Below, piece after piece: positions 42,781 through 52,506 of a stretch of 64,000 bases of DNA. Under the pieces are notes generated by a model. That model was not told where the DNA came from. It was given only the letters and a program-made list of their open reading frames with translations, and searched no databases. The DNA is from a virus, in the IMG/VR virus record IMGVR_UViG_3300048691_000182, positions 1-64,000 of that record; one strand, given 5' to 3'. Both the position numbers and the translations under genes were made by a program. Positions within the stretch are counted from its first letter, which is position 1, and the number at the start of each line of letters is the position of its first letter.

Positions 42781-44421
42781 ATGAGTAATAATGAAATTCC
42801 GTTTAATATAAATATATTAAACCTTACAGATGATAAACTGACGGGAATGAAGCCTGTTAGGTCACAAGACATTTTTGATGGAGCAACTCGGAACTTTCAC
42901 GAAGACGGTATTTATAGTACCAGTATTTTTGGAAAAGTGGGAGATGAGAGAAGAAATAGACGTTTCTCTTATATTGACATCAAACTAGGTATTCTTCACC
43001 CTGTAGTTTACAGAGCTTTAATTAAAATAAAAGGTTTATACCAAGGCATTATTAACGGTACAGAATTTGTACTATGGAATAATGAAATTAAAGACTTTGA
43101 GAAAACAAATGCGTTAAGTGGTAAGACTGGTTATAGTTATTTCTTAGACCATTGGAAGGATATTAACTTTATTGAAAATGATAGCGATAGACGACAATTC
43201 AATATTGATATCTGTAAACGTTTTGCTAACAAAGCAATTCTTACTAAAATCACCGTCATTCCAGCAGGCGTAAGAGATCTTCAAGATAATGGTGGAGGTA
43301 GAACTGAAGAAGATGAAATTAATGTACTTTATAGAAAATTACTTTCATTTGCTAACTCTGTTCCCGCTACAGCTATTGAGACTAATCCAGAAATTTTAAA
43401 TAAAGCAAGAGTGGGTCTACAAAGAACCTATAATGAGATTTATGAATTAATAGAAAGTTTTGTTGAAGGTAAGAAAAAATTAATTACTGGTGGGTGGGCT
43501 GCCCGTAAGGTATTTAACGGAACACGTAATGTTCTTACCGCCATGAACTTTAACTCAGGCGACATGGGTTCACCCACTAACGTTGGTTTTAACGACACAG
43601 TGGTTGGTCTGTATCAGTTCCTAAAAGGCACGCTTCCTGTTAGTAAATACAATCTTAGAAATGGTTTCTTAAGTAAAGTATTTAGTGGTCCTAACTCTCC
43701 AGTTTACTTAACTAATATTAAAACAAGAAAACGTGAAGCCGTTAGAATTAATTCTAAACTTAGGGATATTTGGGATAGTGCTGAAGGTATTGAGAAAGTA
43801 ATTACTTCTTTTCAAGAAACTTCATTTAGATCAAATCCTGTTATTATTGAAGGTTACTATATTGGTTTAGTTTATAAAGGACCTGACGGTACATATAAAC
43901 TATTTCAAGATATCGAAGAGCTTCCTAAAACTAGGTCTGTCGATGATGTCCATCCAATTACTTTTACGGAGCTTTTATATTTATCTGTTTATAAAACAGC
44001 TAACAAATATCCTGCTTTTGTAACTCGTTACCCGATTACTGGTTACGGGTCAATATATCCTAGTAAGGTATTTTTAAAACCAACTATTAAAACAGAAATT
44101 AGAACAGAGCTAGACGACAACTGGCAACCAATGGATGACTCTAACACAGCTTATCAGTTTCCTATCACAGGTAGCTCGTTTGTTGACTCCATGGCTCCGC
44201 ATTCCACCCACCTGAGTAGACTGGGTGCTGACTATGATGGGGATACTGGAAGCTTAAATATAGCCTATACCGACGACGCAGTGGCTGAAATTGATAATTA
44301 CTTAAAAGATAAAAGTTACTATATTGGTACAGATGGTAGCATTAGTTTTAGTGCTAACACGGATACCATCACTTACGTTTTACACAACATGACTACTAAC
44401 GTAGAACAACCACAGGAATAA
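42781..44421 (+). CDS. RNA polymerase beta-prime subunit, N-terminal half
   Basis: ATG 42781 (after AAGAAAG) is chosen over 42733, which would overlap the divergent tail gene; the product has 546 residues. GGWAARKVFNGTRNVLTAMN near 238-258 corresponds to the RpoC segment with LGKRVDYSGRSVI. YPAFVTRYPITGYGSIYPSK near 418-438 corresponds to the RpoC segment with LLNRAPTLHR. GADYDGDTGSLNI at 482-494 is the catalytic NADFDGD motif with its three Mg-binding Asp residues. The chain ends about 60 residues later, so the bridge helix and trigger loop must be on another polypeptide, as in phiKZ-type split polymerases. The beta gene starts 3 bases after its stop. Confidence 0.85.
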   Translation: MSNNEIPFNINILNLTDDKLTGMKPVRSQDIFDGATRNFHEDGIYSTSIFGKVGDERRNRRFSYIDIKLGILHPVVYRALIKIKGLYQGIINGTEFVLWNNEIKDFEKTNALSGKTGYSYFLDHWKDINFIENDSDRRQFNIDICKRFANKAILTKITVIPAGVRDLQDNGGGRTEEDEINVLYRKLLSFANSVPATAIETNPEILNKARVGLQRTYNEIYELIESFVEGKKKLITGGWAARKVFNGTRNVLTAMNFNSGDMGSPTNVGFNDTVVGLYQFLKGTLPVSKYNLRNGFLSKVFSGPNSPVYLTNIKTRKREAVRINSKLRDIWDSAEGIEKVITSFQETSFRSNPVIIEGYYIGLVYKGPDGTYKLFQDIEELPKTRSVDDVHPITFTELLYLSVYKTANKYPAFVTRYPITGYGSIYPSKVFLKPTIKTEIRTELDDNWQPMDDSNTAYQFPITGSSFVDSMAPHSTHLSRLGADYDGDTGSLNIAYTDDAVAEIDNYLKDKSYYIGTDGSISFSANTDTITYVLHNMTTNVEQPQE

Positions 44422-44424
44422 ATT

Positions 44425-47400
44425 ATGCTTGCTTATGATCTATTCTACAGACACTCAGGTGTTAGAATACCACAACAATTAATGACTCCCATCATAACTT
44501 CTATGGAGAAGTTTGAGTTTCCTAAAAACTCTTTGTTTAACAGCATTTCTTACGATGGTGTACGCTCTGCCCCCAGTAGTGATGAATATTTGTTTAGACT
44601 CATTACTAAACAAATACTGATGGACCACGTTATTAATTTAACTGAGTTCACGGGTAACCCTAGAAGAATCAACACACAAATAACACCTTATATTCGTGAG
44701 TACCATGTTCACAATAGAAGGTTCAGGCTAAGCAAGGATATGGTTAAAACCGATAGAGAACAAAATACTCTAATGGTTACTAACTACGACTTCTTACCTA
44801 AGGCATATCGGTACACAAGAAATAAGTTTACAGAAGCATATATCTGGCATAACCTTACTAAGACTTTATGCGACACCATTGAGTCCCAAGCTAAAGTTAG
44901 TCAAAGACAACAATTCATTCTTATTGATCTTCCTACCATTCTACCGAGTGTTACATCTTTAGATCTTTATTCTAAGGTATTTAATACTAATTATTTAAAT
45001 ATTTTCAATACTGCTGAATCTAAAATGATTTTGGAGATTTGGAAGTGGTTAGGTGAAGACAGTAGAAAAGATTCTATTCTAAATACGTTATCTAAAGATT
45101 CTTTATCTAAAGTTAACATTATTTACAGAGATGTAAATAAGTGGTTAGTAGTGAATCTTGGAGTTTTGAATAGTTGGAGATATGTTAAAGTTGAGGATAG
45201 TGAACCAGGTCAGAAAATCAAGATAACGCCCGCTGATCTACAGAAACGGTTCTTGAGAATGTTGATGGGTTTAATGCATCTTAGAAGTACGCCTAGTGCT
45301 TCTGAAACTGAGAATCCAGAAACCACCGCCGATACAGCTGCTTCCGCACCTGAAGAAGATCCATTAAAGAATGAATTAAAACCTATTGTTGCTGAACAAG
45401 AGTTAACTGACGGAGTAGCTCTTAATAACGAAGAGACTAGACTAGAGGCTTCAAACAGACTCTTAGCCAGTATAGACGATGACTTAAAACAACTCGACGT
45501 TATTGAAAGCTTAAAATTAAGTGCTTTGGTAAATGCTGATTCTGAACAAGGTGATCAAAGTTTTAATGACTCTAGTGCTTCTTTAGAAGATTTTAACAAA
45601 GAAGTTAAACCGGAAGACGCCATTATTAAGATTTGTAATAAACAAGCTGATGACGGTATTATTACAGCAGCTGTTTTTAAGAATCTCGTAAGCGCAGCTT
45701 CTACTTACAAAACGCTAAAGGCACCAGGCACGGATGTTTCTCTAGAAGAGTACATTAACATACCTCCTGAGGACTTAGCCATTAACGAATCTAAGCCTAT
45801 CAAGAGTATTGCGACTGTACTTGATAAGTCAATGTTAAAAAGTAGTCTATTAACTTTTGATGAAAAGTATGTAGAGAAGGTTCTGTCTAAGGACATTGCT
45901 GGTATGGTAGTGGGGGTTCAGAAAGCTGGTGTCATTCTTAATGACTACTCTATCGAACGCCATAACGAATTACTTGGTGAGTACGAAGTCCACACAATGC
46001 GAGTAAGACCCGTTGAAGGTGTTAGTTCAGTTTTGCATTTTAGAATACCAGTTGTGCAAGAAGACGGAACACTAACCATTGCTGGTAATCGCTACAGACT
46101 TAGAAAACAGAGATCTGATTGCCCTATTAGAAAAATATCACCTAGGTCTGTTGCTCTCACTAGTTATTACGGTAAAACGTTTGTTAATAGAAACGATAAA
46201 AAAGTAAATGATTACGGAAATTGGCTCTGTAATAACATTATGCTTAAAGGACTAGATAGTACAGATGAAACTGTTTCTAACATAGCAACAGGTGATGTTT
46301 TTAATAATGATGCATCTGTACCTCGTGTTTACAGTGCCATCTCTCAAAACTTTATTAGTTTTAATTCACAAGGTTATAGTTTTAATTTTGATATTAACTC
46401 TATTGAGAAAATTCACGGTAAAGAAAATTCTGATAAACAAAAAGAGTTTGGTGTTACTTTGGTTGCTATTAATAACAAAGATGAAAGTCTTGGTATTGAT
46501 ATCGACAACAACATTGTTAAGATTGAAAAATCTGGTAATAAAATACTGGGTACTATTGAAAACTTTCTTGGTCTGAATCCTATTAATTCACCAATAGATT
46601 TTTCTGAACTCAAAGTAATGGGTAAGAATATTTCTGTAGGTTTAGTACTTGCTTACGACATTGGACTTAGTGAACTCTGCGAACGTTTAAAAGTAGAACC
46701 TAGAAAAGTTCTTGCTGGTAATAGATTAAACCTAGAACATCATGAGTACGCAATTACTTTTAGTGACGTAAGTTTAGTATTCAGCAAAAAAGATAAGTTA
46801 GCTACCTTAATTCTAGCTGGTTTTAATGAATACGATAAAGTCATTAGAAGATATTCTGTTGCAGCAATGGATAAACCAAATGTTTATCTAAATATTTTAG
46901 AATCCGCCGGAATGACAGTTAGGCACTTGCGCGAACTACAGAACTTAAATGGTTTGTTTGTTGACCCTATCACTAAAGAGCTTTTAGTGGAGATGAAAGA
47001 ACCTACCACGTTCCATGGTCTGTTAGTCAGAGGCAGCGAATTACTTTTAACAGACGAACATCCCGATCAACTCGATATGCGATACATGCGCATTAAGGGA
47101 TATGAACGTATTGCTGGTGCTGTTTATTCTGAGTTAGTACATTCTGTTCGTTCACACAGTAACCGACCTGGTAAGCACACTAAGCCGTTAGAACTACACC
47201 CTTACGCAGTATGGAAAAGAATTACTGCTGATCCAGCAATGGCTTTAATTTCAGATCTTAATCCAATCGAGAATTTGAAACAAATGGAAGCTGTGACTTA
47301 CAGCGGTGAAGGTGGTAGAAATAGTAGGACAATGACCAGAGATACAAGACAGTACCATGAGACAGATATTGGTGTTATCTCGGAGTCCACTGTTGATAGT

Positions 47401-48678
47401 TCTGGAGTTGGTATTAATATTTTTACTAGCGCCGACCCTCAATTTAAATCTGTCAGAGGAACTACCAAACCTTTTGTTTTAGAAAAAGCTGGTCCAGCTG
47501 CCATGCTTTCTACTTCGGCTTTAATGTCGCCAAGTAGTGATCACGACGACCCAAAACGAGTAAACTTTATTGCTATTCAACACTCGCACGGTATTGCTTG
47601 CTCTGGTTATAAACAAACTGGTTTACGCACCGGATACGAGCAAGTCATTGCGCACAGAACAAGTGATATGTATGCTTTTACAGCCAGACAAGATGGCGAG
47701 GTAATTTCATCTCAACCTGACGGTATACAAGTTAAATATAAAGACGGTACTGTAAAAGGTTTTCAAGTAGGTAGAAGATTTGGTGCAGCGGCAGGTCTTA
47801 CAATCCCGCATGACTTAGTTACCGATTTAAAGACAGGGGATAAGTTTAGCTTTGGTGATCCTATTGTTTACAATAAAGGTTTCTTTGAAAAAGACATACT
47901 TGACCCTAAACAAATTGTTTGGAAAGCGGGTGTTAACGCTAAGGTTGTGTTGTTTGAATCTACTGAAACTTTAGAAGATGCTTCCAGTATTTCTGAAGAG
48001 CTAGCTCAGCGCTTGAAGACTAAAACCACTAAAGTTAAAACCATTGTAGTTAACTTTGACCAAGTGGTGAGGTCTATGGTTAATGTTAACGACATAATGA
48101 AACCAGACACACCACTATGCATAGTTGAAGATGCTACAACACACGGTGCTAATTTGTTTGATGAAGAAACTTTAAATACTCTTCAACTACTCAGTAACCA
48201 AGCACCTACAGCTAAAGTTAACGGAGTATTAGACAGAATTGAAGTGTATTATCATGGTGATATTGACGACATGAGTGATAGCTTAAAGAAGTTAACTAAT
48301 CAATTTAACAAATCAGCTAGTGTTAGATCTAAAGCTATTGGTAAAGAAAATGTATCTGGTAGCGTAGCAAGTGGTATGAGTATTGACGGTGAACCTCTTG
48401 CGCTTGATACTCTTGCTATTAAGTTTTATATTACCGGCGACGTACCGGCCGGCGTCGGAGATAAAGGCGTTTTTGCTAATCAGTTAAAGACTGTATTTAG
48501 TAAGGTATTTGCTAATAAAATGAGGACTGAGTCAGGCACTATTATTGATGCTGTGTTCGGTCAAAAGAGCGTACAAGACCGTATTGTTACTAGCGTAAAC
48601 ACTATTGGTACTACCAATACCCTTTTGGGTGTTATTGGTAAACGCGCTGTACAAATTTATAAACAAGGAGTTAAGTAA
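44425..48678 (+). CDS. RNA polymerase beta subunit, N- and C-parts in one chain but lacking the C-terminal clamp
   Basis: A 1417-residue product. The first 290 residues form the N-terminal lobe; about 290-480 is acidic and low-complexity. DGTLTIAGNRYRLRKQR near residue 545 matches the RpoB GTFIINGTERVIVSQ segment. Near 1020-1085, SPSSDHDDPKR and GLRTGYEQVIAHRTS match the EHDDANR and LVGTGMEYVVARDS region. VPAGVGDKGVFANQ near 1340-1353 matches the GDKxxxxHGNKGV catalytic lysine region in shortened form. The sequence ends soon after (VNTIGTTNTLLGVIGKRAV), before the beta C-terminal clamp, which is found at 27577-28251. In phiKZ the N- and C-parts are separate genes. Probably virion polymerase. 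Confidence 0.85.
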   Translation: MLAYDLFYRHSGVRIPQQLMTPIITSMEKFEFPKNSLFNSISYDGVRSAPSSDEYLFRLITKQILMDHVINLTEFTGNPRRINTQITPYIREYHVHNRRFRLSKDMVKTDREQNTLMVTNYDFLPKAYRYTRNKFTEAYIWHNLTKTLCDTIESQAKVSQRQQFILIDLPTILPSVTSLDLYSKVFNTNYLNIFNTAESKMILEIWKWLGEDSRKDSILNTLSKDSLSKVNIIYRDVNKWLVVNLGVLNSWRYVKVEDSEPGQKIKITPADLQKRFLRMLMGLMHLRSTPSASETENPETTADTAASAPEEDPLKNELKPIVAEQELTDGVALNNEETRLEASNRLLASIDDDLKQLDVIESLKLSALVNADSEQGDQSFNDSSASLEDFNKEVKPEDAIIKICNKQADDGIITAAVFKNLVSAASTYKTLKAPGTDVSLEEYINIPPEDLAINESKPIKSIATVLDKSMLKSSLLTFDEKYVEKVLSKDIAGMVVGVQKAGVILNDYSIERHNELLGEYEVHTMRVRPVEGVSSVLHFRIPVVQEDGTLTIAGNRYRLRKQRSDCPIRKISPRSVALTSYYGKTFVNRNDKKVNDYGNWLCNNIMLKGLDSTDETVSNIATGDVFNNDASVPRVYSAISQNFISFNSQGYSFNFDINSIEKIHGKENSDKQKEFGVTLVAINNKDESLGIDIDNNIVKIEKSGNKILGTIENFLGLNPINSPIDFSELKVMGKNISVGLVLAYDIGLSELCERLKVEPRKVLAGNRLNLEHHEYAITFSDVSLVFSKKDKLATLILAGFNEYDKVIRRYSVAAMDKPNVYLNILESAGMTVRHLRELQNLNGLFVDPITKELLVEMKEPTTFHGLLVRGSELLLTDEHPDQLDMRYMRIKGYERIAGAVYSELVHSVRSHSNRPGKHTKPLELHPYAVWKRITADPAMALISDLNPIENLKQMEAVTYSGEGGRNSRTMTRDTRQYHETDIGVISESTVDSSGVGINIFTSADPQFKSVRGTTKPFVLEKAGPAAMLSTSALMSPSSDHDDPKRVNFIAIQHSHGIACSGYKQTGLRTGYEQVIAHRTSDMYAFTARQDGEVISSQPDGIQVKYKDGTVKGFQVGRRFGAAAGLTIPHDLVTDLKTGDKFSFGDPIVYNKGFFEKDILDPKQIVWKAGVNAKVVLFESTETLEDASSISEELAQRLKTKTTKVKTIVVNFDQVVRSMVNVNDIMKPDTPLCIVEDATTHGANLFDEETLNTLQLLSNQAPTAKVNGVLDRIEVYYHGDIDDMSDSLKKLTNQFNKSASVRSKAIGKENVSGSVASGMSIDGEPLALDTLAIKFYITGDVPAGVGDKGVFANQLKTVFSKVFANKMRTESGTIIDAVFGQKSVQDRIVTSVNTIGTTNTLLGVIGKRAVQIYKQGVK

Positions 48679-48866
48679 TGGATGTCTCTAATAAGACTGA
48701 GGAAACTCAAAAGGTATTGGGTAATGCAACTGAGTTCGCAACCAACATTATTTTGAATGTAGTTGGAAACGATGTTTCTGATTCTCTTAATGGTGAAGTG
48801 GTTGGTCGCACTATTTTGAATGGTATTATTCAAAATCGTTTCGCCAGAGAACTCAAGTTAATTTAA
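48678..48866 (+). CDS. Very small unrecognised protein downstream of beta
   Basis: A 62-residue product whose ATG overlaps the beta stop by one base (TAATG). Helical, no membrane segment, ends with a basic patch (QNRFARELKLI). The tight coupling suggests that it is made with the polymerase and may be a small partner or assembly factor. No family recognised. Confidence 0.55.
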   Translation: MDVSNKTEETQKVLGNATEFATNIILNVVGNDVSDSLNGEVVGRTILNGIIQNRFARELKLI

Positions 48867-48878
48867 GGAATTATAAAA

Positions 48879-50324
48879 ATGATTAATGTCGATACAATGC
48901 AAGCTTGTTCTAGTCTTGCCATTAAGGCAACGGGTAAAGATAAACGAATTATTGCTGTAACTGGCACTCCTCTAGCTTCATTGGTCAAAGCTACTAACCT
49001 TTGTCTAGCTAGTTCTAATGTTTGCGCTGCTACCGATGATGTTTTTAGCGGCTCTAGTGTAGCTTATGCAACTGGTGCGGAAAGCAAACTTGAAGAAACT
49101 ATCCATGATAAAACAATGGATGATTTAGTTAATGATGTTTCCAAGGCTGTAGCCACACATATTAGTTTTGCTAAAAATGTAGTTAGTCCAATGGTGGTTA
49201 AGTATATTGATTATGTTGTAAAACAAATGTCAATTGACTTGAATTCAGCCGCTACTAAATTTTCTGTTGAAGTTATCGACTTACCTGAACCTTTAACTAA
49301 TGGTTCTTTTGAGCAAAGTTTGGAAAGATTTAAAGAAAAGACTTTCTATGAACCAGAAGACAAATTGAAACTAGGCGCCCGCACTAGTGAAGAAATTTTT
49401 GCTTTGTTGCAAAGCGGTTCTAAAGATTTTGATGCAAAAGTAGCTGTTTGGTATGGAACTCTTTCACCACGTTTTATTGACGATGTCTGGAGCCAGTATT
49501 TTGGAACACCCAGTATTGTTACTACTAACGACTGGGGTACTAGCTCACTTAGTCTGAACTCTATTAACAATAGAGATACTTCTATTTTGGTATTTTTACT
49601 TGCTCAGCGTCTTGGTCAAGATATTCCAGAGTCAACTAGTATGACTCTGACACAATACCGTGACACTATTTACAATTTGACAGAAGCTAGCGCTTTACAA
49701 ATTTTAGGTATTTACGATAGACATGTGTTATCTATTAAAACTAATACTTTAGTTGAATTTGTTTCTTTTGATGGAAGATCAATTAAAGTAAACGGTACTG
49801 TTTATCGTGATTGGTTAGCTGGTGGTGGGTCTAACGAGATTATTCTCGGTATGGCTGCTAGTAGCTCTAAAGCAAGAGTAGTTTCAGAATTTACTGAGAA
49901 AGCCGATTCTTTCAAAGCTTCTTGGTATCAGTTTGAGGAACTTAACAATACTCTTGCACGTAATAACAAATACGCTCGTTTTGTTCAGGCTTTAGAAACT
50001 GGTTTTGAATATATTCAAACAGGTGAACAATCAGAACAAGAACGTGTTTTGATGCAAGAAAAACCAACAGTATCTGAAGAAATAAAGAAATATTTCAAAG
50101 AAGAGTTGGAAAAGATCAAGAACGCAGATGTTGAGAATGTTAACGATACATGCATGCGTTTGTTGTGCCGTAGCCGTTACTTCTACACTGATGCTGAAAA
50201 GTTCTTGACAAGCATCAATGAGGCACATAAAGCTAATCCTGAAGTTGATGTTCGTGTAGCAGCTTTGATTGCAACTATTGAGTATGTTGCTGATTATGTT
50301 GCTGACCAAATGCAAGTAGTATAA
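48879..50324 (+). CDS. Unrecognised protein, probable virion component of the polymerase block
   Basis: A 481-residue product preceded by AAGGAATTATAAAA. Mixed alpha/beta, soluble; the last 120 residues are a Glu/Lys-rich helical region (SEEIKKYFKEELEKIKNADVENV). It lies between the beta gene and the protease gene, the interval occupied by virion proteins gp176-gp177 in phiKZ, so a virion role is plausible. No catalytic motif or RNA polymerase signature was found, so it is not the missing beta-prime C-half as far as I can see. Confidence 0.5.
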   Translation: MINVDTMQACSSLAIKATGKDKRIIAVTGTPLASLVKATNLCLASSNVCAATDDVFSGSSVAYATGAESKLEETIHDKTMDDLVNDVSKAVATHISFAKNVVSPMVVKYIDYVVKQMSIDLNSAATKFSVEVIDLPEPLTNGSFEQSLERFKEKTFYEPEDKLKLGARTSEEIFALLQSGSKDFDAKVAVWYGTLSPRFIDDVWSQYFGTPSIVTTNDWGTSSLSLNSINNRDTSILVFLLAQRLGQDIPESTSMTLTQYRDTIYNLTEASALQILGIYDRHVLSIKTNTLVEFVSFDGRSIKVNGTVYRDWLAGGGSNEIILGMAASSSKARVVSEFTEKADSFKASWYQFEELNNTLARNNKYARFVQALETGFEYIQTGEQSEQERVLMQEKPTVSEEIKKYFKEELEKIKNADVENVNDTCMRLLCRSRYFYTDAEKFLTSINEAHKANPEVDVRVAALIATIEYVADYVADQMQVV

Positions 50325-50336
50325 AAGAGGTAAGGC

Positions 50337-51062
50337 ATGGATATTAAACAATTAGAGCGTAACGCTGCTAAGGTCCATGCTTGTCTTCAAGAAACACCAG
50401 ATGGTCGTCTAATAGCCTTGGAGGAATGTAAAATATACGTTCCTTCAAGGTTTGAAGAACGTGGTCTGATGGAACATGGCGTAGAAACTTATATTGTTGG
50501 TATTTATGCTATTGTTGTAGAAGACAAGTACTTAGCTGTTTCAATGGTTAACGCAATGATGCGTATTAAACCATCCTCAGCAATGAAAGTAAAAATAAGA
50601 GGTACTGAGTGCTATGAATTTACTTTTGATGCTGGTAGTACTATAATCGCTTCTCTTAATCTTGTTAAGAATGACGTTTTAGTTTATAAAATTTATAATG
50701 AAATTTTATCTAACGGTGAGATACCTTGGTATTTAAACTACAGTGATCTTGGTAAACTTTTTGATACAGCTAAACTTCACGCTGGTGCTAACGTCGGACA
50801 AAACTCCGAAGTTACAGAATTGATTATTTCGCTGATAGCAAGAACTCCTGAAGATAAAGTTAAATACTACAGAACGATAGCACAAGACGAAGACATTATT
50901 CAAAATAAACCAGCTACATACGTGGCTTTAAAGAACGTACAATATTCTGCAACTAACACTACAGATAAGCTAGCAGGTTCTTATTTTGGCGATGCGCTTA
51001 CATCTGCTCTTATAAACCCATCATCAAAAAGAGAGCGTTTAGAATCACTGCTATTAAAATAA
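50337..51062 (+). CDS. Unrecognised protein upstream of the prohead protease
   Basis: A 241-residue product preceded by AAGAGG. Mixed alpha/beta with an N-terminal segment of charged helix then strands (ALEECKIYVPSRFEERGLM). No membrane segment or motif recognised. It sits directly before the prohead protease gene on the same strand, so an assembly role is possible. Confidence 0.5.
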   Translation: MDIKQLERNAAKVHACLQETPDGRLIALEECKIYVPSRFEERGLMEHGVETYIVGIYAIVVEDKYLAVSMVNAMMRIKPSSAMKVKIRGTECYEFTFDAGSTIIASLNLVKNDVLVYKIYNEILSNGEIPWYLNYSDLGKLFDTAKLHAGANVGQNSEVTELIISLIARTPEDKVKYYRTIAQDEDIIQNKPATYVALKNVQYSATNTTDKLAGSYFGDALTSALINPSSKRERLESLLLK

Positions 51063-51116
51063 TTTATGTAAAAATAAATTATGCTATGATTTCTATTTAA
51101 TTTATTTTGGATCATT

Positions 51117-51875
51117 ATGGACAATATTCGTTTTACTTGTACTAGCCTTGCTAATACTAATAAAGTAGGGATTATTACACCCGATACAGATGGCTACTAC
51201 GACATGGTTGTAGGCGGTTTAAACGTTTTCAATAGCGTGGGTCAGTATTATGAATACGAAGGTGCTAAAGCACTGTTTGAGAGCTCTAGTCCTTTTATGC
51301 GGCGTATTAAGCGTGGCGCTCTTCGTGGCGAAGTAGGTCACCCTAAACAAATGCCTGGTGAAAAGGACGAAGACTATCTTGACCGTATTTATGTAATTGA
51401 CGAACGTAACGTTTGTGTGCATTTTAAAGAAATCTATCTTGATTTCAACTCTAAGAAAATGCCTAACGGTGATCCCGTAATTGCTATCATGGGAAAGCTT
51501 ACTCCTAGCGGACCTAAGGGTGATTATTTAGCTAAGCAGATAGCTAATAAAAATGAGAATGTTTGTTTTAGCATTCGCTCTCTCACACAGGACACAATGG
51601 TGAGAGGTCGTTACACTAGAACAATCAAACATATTGTTACGTTTGACCATGTTAATGAACCAGGCATTTCTATAGCTAATAAATACGATGCGCCTGGCTT
51701 AGAATCTCTCACTCCTTTAGTTGACAAGCCTGTTACAAAGAACCAAATTCTAAGAAGCGTTAATAAATCAGTAGCTACAATCGGAACAGAAAGTGCTGTG
51801 ATGGATGCTAATGAATTGTTTTCTTCTTTTGGTTGGAGTAGCAACACTGGTAAGCCTGCTTATTCTAAATGGTAA
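51117..51875 (+). CDS. Prohead protease (gp21/gp175-like serine protease)
   Basis: A 252-residue product. GALRGEVGHP with His75 and NVCFSIRSL with Ser152 are the catalytic His and Ser blocks of prohead (assemblin-type) proteases, and IVTFDHVNEPGIS is the conserved segment after the Ser strand. The length is normal for this family. It would cleave scaffold and internal head proteins during capsid maturation and then itself. It is placed near the polymerase genes, as in phiKZ. An 18-bp hairpin follows the stop. Confidence 0.8.
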   Translation: MDNIRFTCTSLANTNKVGIITPDTDGYYDMVVGGLNVFNSVGQYYEYEGAKALFESSSPFMRRIKRGALRGEVGHPKQMPGEKDEDYLDRIYVIDERNVCVHFKEIYLDFNSKKMPNGDPVIAIMGKLTPSGPKGDYLAKQIANKNENVCFSIRSLTQDTMVRGRYTRTIKHIVTFDHVNEPGISIANKYDAPGLESLTPLVDKPVTKNQILRSVNKSVATIGTESAVMDANELFSSFGWSSNTGKPAYSKW

Positions 51876-51881
51876 TATAAC

Positions 51882-51925
51882 TACTCACAGTACAGGAACT
51901 TATTATAGTTCCTGTACTGTGAGTA
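51882..51925 (+). terminator. Hairpin terminator after the protease gene, 19-bp stem
   Basis: Arms 51882-51900 and 51907-51925 are perfectly complementary with a 6-base loop; TATG(T) follows immediately. It lies 7 bases after the protease stop and before the leader of the next unit. Confidence 0.7.
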
Positions 51926-51951
51926 TGTCTGTATTTTAAAATATTTCAGAT

Positions 51952-51961
51952 ACTTATTATT
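51952..51961 (+). promoter_or_regulatory. Candidate phage promoter motif ACTTATTATT
   Basis: The same 10-mer as at 21650 and 29520, here after a terminator hairpin and 100 bases before the ATG at 52061. It would start a new unit downstream of the protease. Inference only. Confidence 0.35.
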
Positions 51962-52060
51962 AAATTGGTAAAGCAAGTAGAAAAAGCTTGTAATAAACCA
52001 GTGTAAATTTTACACAAACCACATCTTCTATAGTTTAAACTTTTTAAGGAATAATTTTCT

Positions 52061-52504
52061 ATGACCAAAACTGTTCGTTTCAACAGTATCAATTACAGCG
52101 TTGAAAAGCTCATTGCATTCAAAGGACAGGGAACTCTTGTCGATGTCGGAGATGCCAAGGTTGTAGAGAATCCTCAAACTGCAACTGTGACTGAAGAACA
52201 ACTAAAACACCGTTTGGTGGTTTGTGTTAATGGTAGCTTTATTGTCCTAGTAAAGCCTGAGAAATCTTCAGATTACGCCAATTCTAAAGTAACTATTATC
52301 ACCAAGTTGGTACTGAAGAAAGTAGCGGCACCTGCTCTTCCTGCAAACGATCTACGTCCACCTTACGTACCTCCTATGGATCTTCAAAATCGCTACGAAG
52401 GACGACACGCAAGCCAACCTCGTCAAGATTCATATCGTGCGCGTAGCCCGCAACCACAATCTAGTGATAACGGGTACGGTAATCGCAACAACCGTGGTTA
52501 TTAA
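52061..52504 (+). CDS. Small protein with disordered Arg/Gln/Asn-rich tail
   Basis: A 147-residue product preceded by AAGGAATAATTTTCT. Residues 1-95 look like a small beta domain (VRFNSINYSVEKLIAFKG, then KVTIITKLVLKKV). Residues 96-147 are Pro/Arg/Gln/Asn/Tyr-rich and disordered, ending in NRNNRGY. Such tails often bind RNA or DNA or drive weak assembly; there is no acidic SSB tip. Codon use is regular (abundant product). Function unknown. Confidence 0.5.
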   Translation: MTKTVRFNSINYSVEKLIAFKGQGTLVDVGDAKVVENPQTATVTEEQLKHRLVVCVNGSFIVLVKPEKSSDYANSKVTIITKLVLKKVAAPALPANDLRPPYVPPMDLQNRYEGRHASQPRQDSYRARSPQPQSSDNGYGNRNNRGY

Positions 52505-52506
52505 AA

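Noticed and set aside
48879-50324. The 481-residue gene as the missing beta-prime C-half
   Set aside because: No bridge-helix or trigger-loop-like motif is visible.
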